This document shows positions 33,660 to 43,449 of a stretch of 64,000 nt of DNA, piece after piece. Positions within the stretch are counted from its first letter, which is position 1, and the number at the start of each line of letters is the position of its first letter. Position numbers and translations under genes: made by a program. Below the pieces are notes generated by a model. That model made no database searches. It was not told the DNA's origin and worked only from the letters and a program-made list of their open reading frames with translations. Origin of the DNA: Carpediemonas membranifera (lineage: Eukaryota; Fornicata); assembly GCA_019828565.1 (NCBI GenBank), contig JAHDYR010000069.1, forward strand, positions 1 through 64,000, given 5' to 3'.

Positions 33660-33728
33660 GCTCTGTAGTGTAGTGGTAGCATAAGAGGCTCATAACCTCT
33701 AGGCCTAGGATCGAAACCTAGCGGAGCA
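33660..33728 (+). tRNA. tRNA-Met (anticodon CAT)
   Basis: 69 nt. Acceptor GCTCTGT pairs with GCGGAGC allowing GU pairs; anticodon stem AGAGG/CCTCT with loop CTCATAA, anticodon CAT; T-arm CTAGG/CCTAG with loop ATCGAAA. The D-arm is short and the acceptor/T-stem boundary is one base tight, so it could be a slightly degenerate copy. TTTT at 33731-33734 is a plausible Pol III terminator. D3 abuts its 5' side, and the D4 3' end lies 33 bp beyond its 3' end. Confidence 0.78.
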
Positions 33729-33947
33729 ACTTTTATGTACATCATCATGCCATTGCTGGCGGCTAGACTAGGCTAGCCACCCAACTCATACTCCCAAAGG
33801 GGAACACCGTCCGCAGATCTGAGGTAAGTAGAGTAATTACAGTGGAGTATGGCGGCTCCATGCCTGCCTCAAGTGCCAGCAGCTCCTTGCTGCTTTCGGC
33901 TGGACCGGGCGTCTCCTTGACGGCCTCCGGTGCGATGGTTTATGGTG

Positions 33948-35097
33948 TTAGAATGGGAACAGGGTGTTTGCAGTTTGTCGGGTTTGACGAGGGTGGTTGC
34001 GGATAGCCTCCCCGATGTAAGGCCGGAGAGAGTTGCCGTTAGCCCAGGTTCCGAGTTGGAGTAAGGTCTCTATCGGTGTGCCTGCTAGTGCCAGTTCGGA
34101 AGCCGCTCCCTTGCGGAAGCTGTGTAGGCCAATCCTGTTGTCGTGGAAGACTGTGCGTAGCTCCTCTCGCATTCGTCGCATTGTGCACGGGGTCTTACGG
34201 CTGACCTTCGATGAGGATGTGATCGCGCGCCAGATGCAGGCGTCCGGTGGAAGGTTCAAGCCTCGTACCCATCTCTTCAGGGCCAGCGCTGGGTTGAATG
34301 GGCCTAGTAGGGTGTTGGGTAGTGACTTAGTGACCTTTGCAAGCGTCTTTGTGCGACCAAGGAGCAGCTGGGCGTCCCCGTTTGCCTTGAACACGATGTC
34401 AGCGCTCGTCAGGTTGAAGATTTCAGCTCCGCGGCTCACGGTCAGGTAAGCAATCGCGGCGAATAGTGTCGCTTGGTACGTCGCGATGTCGCTGTTCCTG
34501 GACTTGATGGCCCTGATCATGTCCTCCCCTTGTGACTGGGGCTGACCCGCCTGTCATGCCGGTGGTGTTGGCGTTGTCTGCTATGCCTCTTCTGATTTGT
34601 GGACAGTAGGTGCTGGGGGTCCAGTCGGAAAAGAGTGGGGCGGCCTTCTCGATCCAGTATCCCTTTCGATCGACCGTGGCTGGTGCATTATACTCGGCCT
34701 CGTCCTCCAGGAAGGCTCGGTACTCATCGGTGTCGTCCTCGTGTGGGTCGCGGTACTCAAGGAATGCTGTAATCCATCCGGCTACTGAGCGCTTGGACTC
34801 GTCTCGGCGCATGTGAGACAGTATTGGGTGCTGCAGGATTCTGGAGAACGTGTCCTGAAGGCGAGAGCTATGAAGCGGATGGTCCCGTTTGGCCTGGAGA
34901 GACGGTCTAGGAGTTGTTGGTCCTCTGATGCGAAGTCGTCTTTCGGTACTGAGAAGGGAATCTTGCATGTCGCGTGCGCCTTGAGTTGTTGGAGTTCGGG
35001 GCTCGTAATGTCTGGCACGACGAGGAAGCATGCTGAGGTCCACGAGTTCGGAGGGGATGTAGTCGGGGTCGTTAAGATCGGTAGGAGGGTCTGCCAT
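33948..35097 (-). pseudogene. D4 tyrosine recombinase (one frameshift)
   Basis: Starts MADPPTDLNDPDYIPSELVD, overlapping the RNase H end. An extra G in a G-run near 34526 splits it just before the catalytic domain (LTVSRGAEIFNLTS). Then HSFRKGAASELALAGTPIET and the Tyr-bearing SLRPYIGEAIRNH. All YR signature residues are present once the frame change is allowed for. Confidence 0.82.
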
Positions 35098-36722
35098 GTC
35101 CGTCCCAAGGTCATCGGGGACGGGTGTGGCGCGGCATAAACGCGGTGTCCGCGCCAGTCCCTGAACAGGCCGTCCGGCCAGTGTTCGATGGTAAACCCTG
35201 GGAGGCGTAGAGTGCGGTCTGGGTGTGCTGTAGCGTCCACGTCGACGGGGCCCCAAGTCTCGAGAATTGTCTCCAGCACGTGGGGTGGGGTGGACAACCC
35301 GCGTGACAGTCGGTCTGCGGCGAGATTGAGGTGGCCTGGGGTGTGTCGAGCGTGTATGAGGAGCTTCTTGCGTTCCATCTCCTTGTAGAGTATCCTGAGT
35401 GTCTGTAGCGCCATCGGGGGGCCTTTGAGCTGCCCTCCTTGTTGATCCAGGCGACGCACGAGCTGTTGTCTGAGAAGACCGTGAGATTGCGCTCTGAGTC
35501 CTGTGCTGGTATGATGCGTGAGCCAAAGAGGACTGCGGCGAGCTCCTTCACGTTGATAGATTGTTCCGCCAGTGCGCCCTTGAAAGAACCGTGGGAGTTC
35601 GCGGACGTGTTGGTCCACTGGGCTCCCCAGCCTGTGCCCGACGCATCTGTGGAAATAATCAGCTCTAGTTGCTGGTCCTGAGACCATAGGTTCTTCAACT
35701 CGGCGAAGGAGCGGGTTGGTCGGACGGCCAGGAGCTGCAGCCACTCCTTGAGGTCTGCTGTGTAGGGGTGGATGTCGACCCAGTTCTCCGTGGCAGAGGG
35801 GAGCGTGCGGAGCTTCAGGGTAGCCCGTCTTGCAGAGGTGGCGAAGAAGGAGAGCTTGCCTACGATCTTCGCCCAGTCTTTCGCGCGGATGCGCTTCTTG
35901 ACGAGTGCTTCTGATAGGGCCTCTGCGTACCTCTTGGCCTTGTCGGCGGGGAGACGGATGGTGTTGGACGTGGTGTTCAGGAGCAGGCCAAGGAATTCTA
36001 TGCACTGGCACGGTGTTAAGATGCACTTCTCCAGCGACGGGATGAGGCCCAGTGCCTCCATCGTCTTGATGATCTTGGGTATTTCCTTGCTGAGGTGGTC
36101 TCTGCTGTCGGCTGACAGTAAGAAGTCGTCGAGGTAGACGTTGACGATTACCTTGTGGCGGAGGGCGATGACCTTTGCTACCTGGACCATAGCGGACTGG
36201 AAGAAATAAGGCGCGGCGGTCCAACCGAAGCCTAGCGTGCGGTATTGGAACGCCCGACCGTCGGGCAGAGCGATGCCCAGGAGCGGTTTGTCCGAGTCTC
36301 TGATGGCCAGCTGTGAGTAGCCGGATCTTAGGTCTATCTTGGCCATCCAGGCCTGGCTGGAGAGTGTGTTGATGGCACGACGTATGCCGAACAGACGGAA
36401 GGAGCGGCGTTCGCGTGTGACCGTGTTCAGCCGCCTCAGGTCGTGGATCACTCTTATGTCTTCCCCCTTGGGGACAGCAAACAGCGGGGCGCTGTGCTTG
36501 AGCTGACTGAGGGGCGTCGGCTCGATGATTCCTTGTTGTGTCATTGATTCGAGCTTCGGAAGTATCCTCGGGTCGATGGTCCTCTGTGGGGCTGCCGGTG
36601 GTGGAGGCGCTGTGATCTCGACGGGGATTCCGTCTCGTACCCGCGCTACTACTGCTGGAGCTACCCTGAATTGTTCCCACACCCGCCATCGCGAACGGGT
36701 TGATGGGAATATTAGGAGCGGG
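34782..36722 (-). pseudogene. D4 reverse transcriptase-RNase H (one frameshift, no ATG seen)
   Basis: RT motifs: VIHDLRRLNTVTRERRSF, KIDLRSGYSQLAI, LGFGWTAAPYFFQ and the catalytic NVYLDDFLLSA. RNase H: IISTDASGTGWGAQW, SINVKELAAVLF, VFSDNSSCVAWINKEG; then one C is missing from a C-run near 35426 and the rest (HTPGHLNLAADRLSRGL) is in another frame. The end overlaps the YR gene. Confidence 0.82.
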
Positions 36723-36740
36723 CCCGGCGGCCGACGCTGC

Positions 36741-37905
36741 TGGAAAGAAAGAAGAAAGAATTTAATGTGTCCTGCTACTCGTCCTGCTGTGTAAGCTGAA
36801 TGTCACAGTTTGTGTCACCCCTTCGAGGAACGCCTAAGCGTGTTGGTACCTCTACAGAGCACACCTAACACTTCCTAAGAGGGCGTGAACAACGGCCGTC
36901 AAGGCCTAGCTGGTACGCTAGAGGGATCCTATACATGGCCACATTAATACCCCCAAAGTTAGGCTAACCCAGGTCTTACTCTTAGGGGCCCTTTGGGTCC
37001 CAGGTCTGCCTGGCACCTACAAAGCCTTGCCCTGCACGCTGCTGTCAGGGACCTTCCGTACGTTTCCCCTCTCCCCCGGGTCCCCTAGGGAGGTCCTGGG
37101 GTTTCCTCGACCCGCTCGCCATGTTTTCAGGCACCCGCCAGGGCGGGGTCGGGTCTAGAGTTCGCCGTACCAGCTGGGCCGGGTTAGGAACCCACCGACG
37201 CCGCGTAGGTAGACTTCCACGGACTTGCCGGCTGCGTTCGGGCTCATCTAGCGCTGTCCGATTTCACTCCAGGTTCCCATTATCGGGGGGGAGCTCCCAG
37301 GGGCGGTTGCCACGTCTTCCAGTGTTCCTGGCTAGGCGCCGGGCCACATCAGGATGGCCCTGCCTTCCCGGCAGGTTACCGACGGAGTGGGTAGCTTCTT
37401 GCGTCATCCAGTACCTCCGCCAGTCTGCCATGCATCATCCTCCTGGTGCGCCCCCCACTGTGTGGGGAGGGGGTACCCCTTGCGCGCCGGAGGGATGCGC
37501 CGGACTGCTTGTCCGGACGCTTGCGCCCTACTGGCCCAGCTGTTTTGCCAGGCCTTCCCTATTTCGTGCTTGTTGTATGCGGTTGTCCCTTAGTGGTCCT
37601 TTGCAGCCTTCCCTCCGCCTGGCGCTACCGGAACATGTGGTGTTGTCCTCATTGGTTCCAGGCCCGCTGCGCTTGGGGTCGGTGCTCGGGCCACCTTTCC
37701 AGGCCGCCCTGTGGGTTGGGCCTGTCCCCTCTTGGTGGTGGGGGAGTTGTTTCAAGTGTGATGCAGGCATCAGAGTGCTCCCCTTGCTGCGTGGGTTGGG
37801 TTGGGTGTGCGGCCGGGCGCTACCGGAACATGTGGGGGGAAAACACCTCCCGCCGGTTCCAGGAATGTTCCGCCCTGTGCCTTGTCTTCACCCAGGGCTT
37901 TCCTC
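36741..37905 (-). other. LINE-C 3' UTR
   Basis: No coding potential accepted. It contains two copies of a hairpin-like motif, GGCGCTACCGGAACATGTGG followed by GGTTCCAGG (near 37622-37665 and 37806-37862). A related version occurs near 63808-63850, supporting a second LINE-C-type 3' end there. Confidence 0.55.
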
Positions 37906-39870
37906 CTAGGGGTCTGGGCCTGTTCTGAGGTTCATGAGGGCCTTTTTCCCGCATAATAGACCCTCCTTCACTGTTTCATCCTCCTGTTGCAGTAGCCAGT
38001 GGAGCTCCAATATGGCCCTGGAGTTATACCACTCCCCATCTGGGCCGTGCCGCAGCCTACTTGCCATGGTGTGTGTTGCCGCAGCTTCCCAGCACTGCTC
38101 CCACCCACTTGGGCGGCCGACGCCCTGGCACTCCGCTATGATGTGGCTTTGTGTTCCTAGCGGTTGGTCTTCCAGCCACCCGGCTACTGCCACTAGCGCC
38201 TGCGCCTGGGGGGGGTATAGTTGGAGGTAGTTGATCAATTCGCGTTCGGCTGCGAGTGTGCATATCGGGCATATTCTTTGGATACGGTCGCAGAGCATTT
38301 CCTGCCCAGGGTACCTCCTGCTTATGATGAGCGCGGCTCCTCGAGTTGTGTGGCTGTTGCTAGCGGAGGGGAGCGTGTTGGAGGCTGTTGCAACTACCCT
38401 CTTCAGCTCCCTCCTGAGCATCATCTCCCCTCTGATAATCTTTGGTTTCTTGGGTGCTCTCCCGCCTGCCATTGTTTGCATTGCCTCCGCAGCTAGCACT
38501 TCGGCGGCCGCCTTGGCTGTTCGGCTACCTTTGGTGGCGATGTCTCGTGCTGTCATCTTCCATCCCCCGGCTATTGCTCTGGGTCTGGGTCCGTGAAGGT
38601 CGCTAGGGGCCAGATCTAGTACGTTGTCTGCCCACTTGTTCAGCTTTCCGATAACGGACTTGGGGTTCGCTCTTCCCCAGTCGAAGTCCGCTAGGGGCGA
38701 TGGGCGGTCAGGGTCCCGGGCCGATTCGCGGATTCTAACCGCTCTTACACCCATGTCCGCTTCCCAGCACATCCATCCCATCATCAGGCGGGCGACACCC
38801 CCTCCACCGGGTCCGGTTCCCGCCATGAGTCCTCGCCAGTCGTTCCAAAGCCTTCTGCCTCCTGGGACTTGGCCCCAGATTTCGATTCCGAATTCGATCT
38901 TTGGCCATAGGAAGGTGCGGAGGATGGACTCGGAGACAGCCGCGGGCGTGGAGCCTTTAGTCCATCCCACTCTCCGGGCGAGGGCGATGTACTTGTTCGA
39001 CTGTTCTCTTTTTCTTTTGCGATGCATGCGCTGAGCGGATGAGGGAGCCACTTGCTATCCAGAGTCCCAAGTATCGGCCTGACTCCGCTGCTCGGGTGGC
39101 CTCCCCTTGAATTCGCACTTCCGCATTTGGATTGGTACTTATGACGATGTTCTTTCCTGGGCTGATACACAGCTTGTGTGCCACTATCACTTCCACCATT
39201 GCGGCGGTGAGGGACTCCGCATCATTTTCTTTCTTTGCCGAGATGCTCGTATCGTCTACGAACATTGCTATGATGCCATTCCCGGGTCTGTGGTGGGTGG
39301 GGGAAGCTTCGGGTCTGGTATCTCGCCGTACTGTATTCTGAGTGACGCCTGGCTAATCCAGTTGGCCGTAAATAGTATGAATAGGGTGGGGGCGACCACG
39401 CAACCTTGCTTGACTCCTAGGTTCGTTTCGGACCATAGGTCGGATCCCCTTACCGCAATGTAGGTCCTCTCCATTGTGCTTTGTACTGCTCTGACTAGGT
39501 GGGGGTGTACACCCATATTGATCAGCTTGCTGACTAGGATGTCCCTGGGAACCGTGTCGTACGCCTTTGCAATGTCGAGCAGCACGCTGGTCCGGTCTCC
39601 TTCTTGGTGCAGTTGGGTTAGGAGGGCGATGTGGTCTATGACTGTCTTTCCCTTCATGAAGCCGATCTGCTCTCTGGGGGTGTGCCTCTCAACTGTTGGT
39701 TTGAGCCTCCATTTGAGTACCTTCCCATATGCTCGGTAGAGGAGGGGGGTGAGTGAGATGGGTCGGTAGGATCCTGGCAGTAGCTTATCTTTCCCTATTG
39801 CAGTTTTGATCTAAAAGTGTCCACCTAATCATTGTCCCATCAAAGTTGTGGACACAAATTGCCACTCGAA

Positions 39871-40800
39871 ATGACGATCACGCTTGAAAGACGCAACGAA
39901 CTGAGATGTCTGATGGCCGCAGGTGTACCGAAGAGCGTTCTATGCTCTCTCTATGGGCATTCTAGAACCACTCTTCGTAGAATTCAAGCGATCTACGGGG
40001 CGCCTGAGGGCAAAAGAGTGGTGGAACCGCGCAAGCTAACGAGAAACATGCGCAACTACCTTGTTGACTACGTTAGATCAAACGAAGCAGCTCAGTTGAA
40101 GGATATTCAACAAGAACTTTTCGAAAAGTTCCAGGTTAGCCTCAGCACAGGATACCTCAGCCACGTCCTTAACCACGAGGAGGGCCTTGTCCTCACCGTC
40201 GGAGAGACTCGGTGGATGGAGCATGACCCAGAAAAGGCGCTCCGCTTCCGCTCATTTATGGTTACCGAGGCGATCCCGCACTATGGGCTGGACAAGCTCT
40301 GCTTCATTGATGAGACGTCATTCGACCCTCGTGGCCTTCGTGTGAAGAGAGTCCGTGGCCCGCGGGGTCAGAGAACCATCGCGCGTCGCTCAGGTGCTGC
40401 CCTGGGTAAGCGATACTCGGTCGTAGCAGCCCTCACGACTTCGGGGATAGTTCACAGGCACATTACAAGCGGCACTTACAACGCTGACCTCTTCTGGCAG
40501 TTCATGATTGCTTTGCTACCACAGATTCCTGGATACTGCATCATCCTTGACAACGCGCGCATACACAAAGATGAGGAGCGAATCAACAACTTGTCCCGCA
40601 TTTATGATGTTCGTATTGTCTTCCTTCCTCCATACTCTCCCTTCTTGAACCCCATAGAGGTAGTATTCGGCCAAGTCAAGGCCTATGTCGCCACGCATTT
40701 TAAGGAAGAAGGCCGTTTGCCCAGTATCCTCCATGCCTTCGACCTGGTCAAGGACTCTGACATCCTCGGACTCTACGCCAAGCATGGCTATGCTTTGTAA
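39871..40800 (+). CDS. DD35E transposase
   Basis: 309 residues starting MTITLERRNELRCLMAAGVP. The N-terminal ~110 residues form the helix-turn-helix region (VLCSLYGHSRTTLRRIQAIY). The catalytic core has LCFIDETSFD, YCIILDNARIH and NPIEVVFGQVK; 35 residues separate the second Asp from the Glu, giving DD35E. PPYSPFLNPIE is the hallmark of this superfamily. The frame is intact, so the element could be active. The start was chosen as the first ATG; the open frame extends further upstream without one. Confidence 0.92.
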   Translation: MTITLERRNELRCLMAAGVPKSVLCSLYGHSRTTLRRIQAIYGAPEGKRVVEPRKLTRNMRNYLVDYVRSNEAAQLKDIQQELFEKFQVSLSTGYLSHVLNHEEGLVLTVGETRWMEHDPEKALRFRSFMVTEAIPHYGLDKLCFIDETSFDPRGLRVKRVRGPRGQRTIARRSGAALGKRYSVVAALTTSGIVHRHITSGTYNADLFWQFMIALLPQIPGYCIILDNARIHKDEERINNLSRIYDVRIVFLPPYSPFLNPIEVVFGQVKAYVATHFKEEGRLPSILHAFDLVKDSDILGLYAKHGYAL

Positions 40801-40807
40801 ATGCTGT

Positions 40808-41245
40808 TTATTCAAGTAGCGCTTGGCTTTCGGCCACGGAAACATCAGAAGGCGACGGAGCTTCCTCAAGGCTAGCAACGAATGAGATAACGCGGGAGTA
40901 CACTTCTGGGCGGACGGGAATGCTGATGAAGGTCGGCTTTTGAGCCTCTCTACGGCGGGGGACGTAGTCGCTGGATGACGGTGTCGTGTGAGGGGTCATA
41001 AGACCGGCTGGTGGCGTAGCTACGGTTGCAGTTGCATTGTCGATTTCATATGCCCATGCCGCGATGAGTTTTCCAGGCAGCGAGCGCGAGAGCTCATTGT
41101 CTCGTACCAACTCCTTCATCCGGGGCGTTAACACCGCGTCAACGGCTGCTTGATCGCTGTTTACCTCCAATACGTTTTTGAATGGGCATCCATTGGCGTT
41201 ATGACCGGTAACACGGCACCTACTGCATGTTACAGTTCTCGACAT
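40808..41245 (-). CDS. Transposon-encoded zinc-knuckle protein
   Basis: 145 residues starting MSRTVTCSRCRVTGHNANGC, with a CX2CX4HX4C knuckle right at the N-terminus, a short helical region (LTPRMKELVRDNELSRSLPG) and a Pro/Ser-rich middle. The stop is only 7 bp from the transposase stop; the genes are convergent. An intact second gene is unusual for Tc1/mariner. It may bind nucleic acid and assist transposition or control; that is inference. Confidence 0.7.
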   Translation of the reverse strand: MSRTVTCSRCRVTGHNANGCPFKNVLEVNSDQAAVDAVLTPRMKELVRDNELSRSLPGKLIAAWAYEIDNATATVATPPAGLMTPHTTPSSSDYVPRRREAQKPTFISIPVRPEVYSRVISFVASLEEAPSPSDVSVAESQALLE

Positions 41246-42794
41246 CAGCTTCCCATCAAAAAGTTCTTCTCCCAATCAAACTTCTGGACACTTTTAGATC
41301 AAAACTGCAATACTTTGTGTATCGGGGAGATGGAGGCGTACTTCCACGTGGTGGGTAGTTCCCCAGACTCGTATACTTTCTGGAAGAGGCATGTGATTGC
41401 CCTGTAGGCCGCCTGGGGGAGGTCTCTCAGACATTCGCCCGTGATACCATCCGGGCCTCCTGCCGATGATTTCTTCAGGGACTTGATGGCGGCCGTGACC
41501 TCCTCCTCCGTGGGGGGTTGATCAGTTGTTTGGGCCGCCGGGATCTGGTCCCAACTAGGTGCTATGCCACTACTGACTTGGGCGTATTGCCTCTGCAGCT
41601 CCCTAGCTATCTCGTTTTCCCTTGTTAAGATCGACCTCTTTCCTCTGAGCATCGCCGGTAGCCCTGCGTGTTGTTTCTCGTTCCAGAACCTGTGGACCTG
41701 GTTTGCTATGACCTTCTTGGTGGTCTTATACCCTGCCCTTGCGCTGTTTTCCACCTGCTGCGTCCACTCCTCCTTGAAGCTTTTCCATGACTTCTGGAGC
41801 TCGTTGTTCAGGGTTCGCTTGATTTCCGCGGCCCCCGCTTTGTTCCATCGGGCTAGGATGAGTTGCTTCCATACGTTCTCCGGGATCCTTTTTGCGATCT
41901 CCCTGGTCTGACGTTCCTAGCGGAAGTTTGAAATCCCACCGATAAGAGTTCCCGTATTTGGTACTCGATTGTATCTACATGGAGCTCCACATCGGGTTGC
42001 GGCCATTCCCTTGCCCTTTCCCCGTTGCGCTCTGGGAGGACATTCCAGGTGGTTGTTCCTGGGATTTCCAGCTTGGGTTTGGCCGGTTGTTTCTTCCAAT
42101 GCGGTTCGTCCCAGGTTAGCTCCACTGCCCTATGGGGGAGCCCCAATGCCCCATCTCAGCTTTGTCAATGACTCTAGCTTTGGCCCTCGTGATCCCCCCA
42201 GATACAGCTGCATAATCCAGCGTCGAGGTGGTATTCCCACTCATGTATGTGTGAGACGAGGGGAAAACTAGGTCTAGATTGTTTCGCTGTAGTGTGGCGC
42301 TGGTGGCATGGCGCAGGCTCCGCGGGTCACGGTTCCAGTCCCCCATGATGATTATCTCGAAGCCGTGGTACTCTCTGACGATGTTTTCCAGCTGTTGGTC
42401 GAAGCGGTCTAGCTCCGCTGCGCTGCGGTCACTTGGAGGGGCGTATATGTTGATGACTGCGATAGCCCTTGAGGTTTCGAGGATGCTAACTTGAACTCGG
42501 GGGTTCGTGCCGTCAGATACTCCTACATCCCAGGTTGCCTGTGAATGTGGGCTGATCACCGTGGCTACGCCTAGGTTAATCTTGCCCTTTCGAGCCTTGA
42601 TGGGTTTGGCGTGCCCTGCACATGCGTATTGTAGGTCCGCCCAACAGGGGGACTACGGAGTTACCGTACCTGAATGTTTCCTGCAAGAGGAGGGCGTCCG
42701 GGCTCGTGTGCTTGCGAAGCGCTACCGCTATAGATCCGCTGTAGTCTTCATTGCCCGTTAAGTGTCCTTGGCTGTTAAGGGAGACTATTCGCAT

Positions 42795-43449
42795 TCAGGT
42801 TGTTACTGCCTTAACCTGCACTCCTTATTCTGCACTACCTGCACACTTTCATCTTGTTGTTGGGGTTTAGCATCTGCATAGTTGCCTTCCCAATGGGTGA
42901 GCGCCTATGTCGTCGTTGTTTAGCACGTTGGGTGGGCCGCTTCCCGCCCTGTGGGTTGTTGGTGGGCGGCCCGGGTAGGCGTCTTCTTTGCCCTTGATAT
43001 TTCTCCAGGACCCAGAAGCATGCGCCATTCACATGGGGTGCTTGGCCAGAACGGCTGCTTCCTCCAGAGTCCCCAGACGTGGCCCAGGTTCCCTCTTGGA
43101 GCTGACCTAGGGTGTACCACCCCTTTCACTGGCCGCGCCCTCGCGGTGCTTGTCGGGACTTTCGTGCCAGTCTCTATAGCGCTTCTGGCCTCGCACATTG
43201 GCAGCATCGTTACCTAACTACGCATAGGTGGGAGCGACTCCTTTCGGCGCCCCCTCCCAAGGCTGGAGTTCCAGCCTGCCGGACAGGCGGGTCCTCGAAG
43301 GCGTTCCAACTGCCTCTTACCCGCCCCCCGGTCCCTGCGGGGAACAGGGGTTTTAAGAAAAGAAAAGTCACCCGGGCATTGGCGCCAGTACAGCCCTTCT
43401 GGCGGGCTCCAACGCTGCGCCTATTCCGGCGCCTTCACTTCACCTAGTC
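42795..43449 (-). other. LINE-C non-coding gap between ORF1 and ORF2
   Basis: No gene accepted. It contains a CCGCCCTGTGGGTTG box (near 42947) that also occurs near 37707, 47800 and 49026 (shorter form), and a short stem-loop CCCTGCGGGGAACAGGGG near 43331-43350. Confidence 0.5.

Larger units (their letters stand above)
33762..36740 (-). mobile_element. D4: YR retrotransposon, 5'-truncated
   Basis: The 3' terminus at 33762 (GCTAGACTAGGCTAGCCACC on the plus strand) is shared with the D5 3' end. Contains RT-RNase H and YR. Only the last residues of a gag frame remain; the sequence is cut at about 36740 by the pyrimidine-rich end of LINE-C. 33762-33947 is 3' non-coding and similar to the D2 3' flank. 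Confidence 0.82.
39798..41310 (+). mobile_element. Tc1/mariner-like DNA transposon with two convergent genes
   Basis: 1513 bp with perfect 26-bp terminal inverted repeats (39798-39823 and 41285-41310; outer end TTGCAGTTTTGATCTAAAAG), each bounded by TA (39796-39797 and 41311-41312), the usual Tc1/mariner target duplication. It lies inside the RT gene of LINE-C. It encodes a transposase on the plus strand and a zinc-knuckle protein on the minus strand. Confidence 0.93.
37906..42794 (-). pseudogene. LINE-C ORF2: APE endonuclease + reverse transcriptase, interrupted
   Basis: Starts MRIVSLNSQGHLTG (APE N-terminus), with ALLLQETFRYG, IIIMGDWNRDPR and TLDYAAVSGGITR giving the APE catalytic signatures. 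The RT follows: KKSSAGGPDGITGECLR, then the transposon at 39798-41310, then SYRPISLTPL, LLDIAKAYDTVPRDIL, GVKQGCVVAPTLFILF and catalytic MFVDDTSIS. A C-terminal Cys/His cluster (CPICTLAAERELINYL) is present. Frameshifts at about 42630, 42140, 39275 and 39020 are in or next to homopolymers. Without the transposon the frame rejoins across its TA site. Confidence 0.8.
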
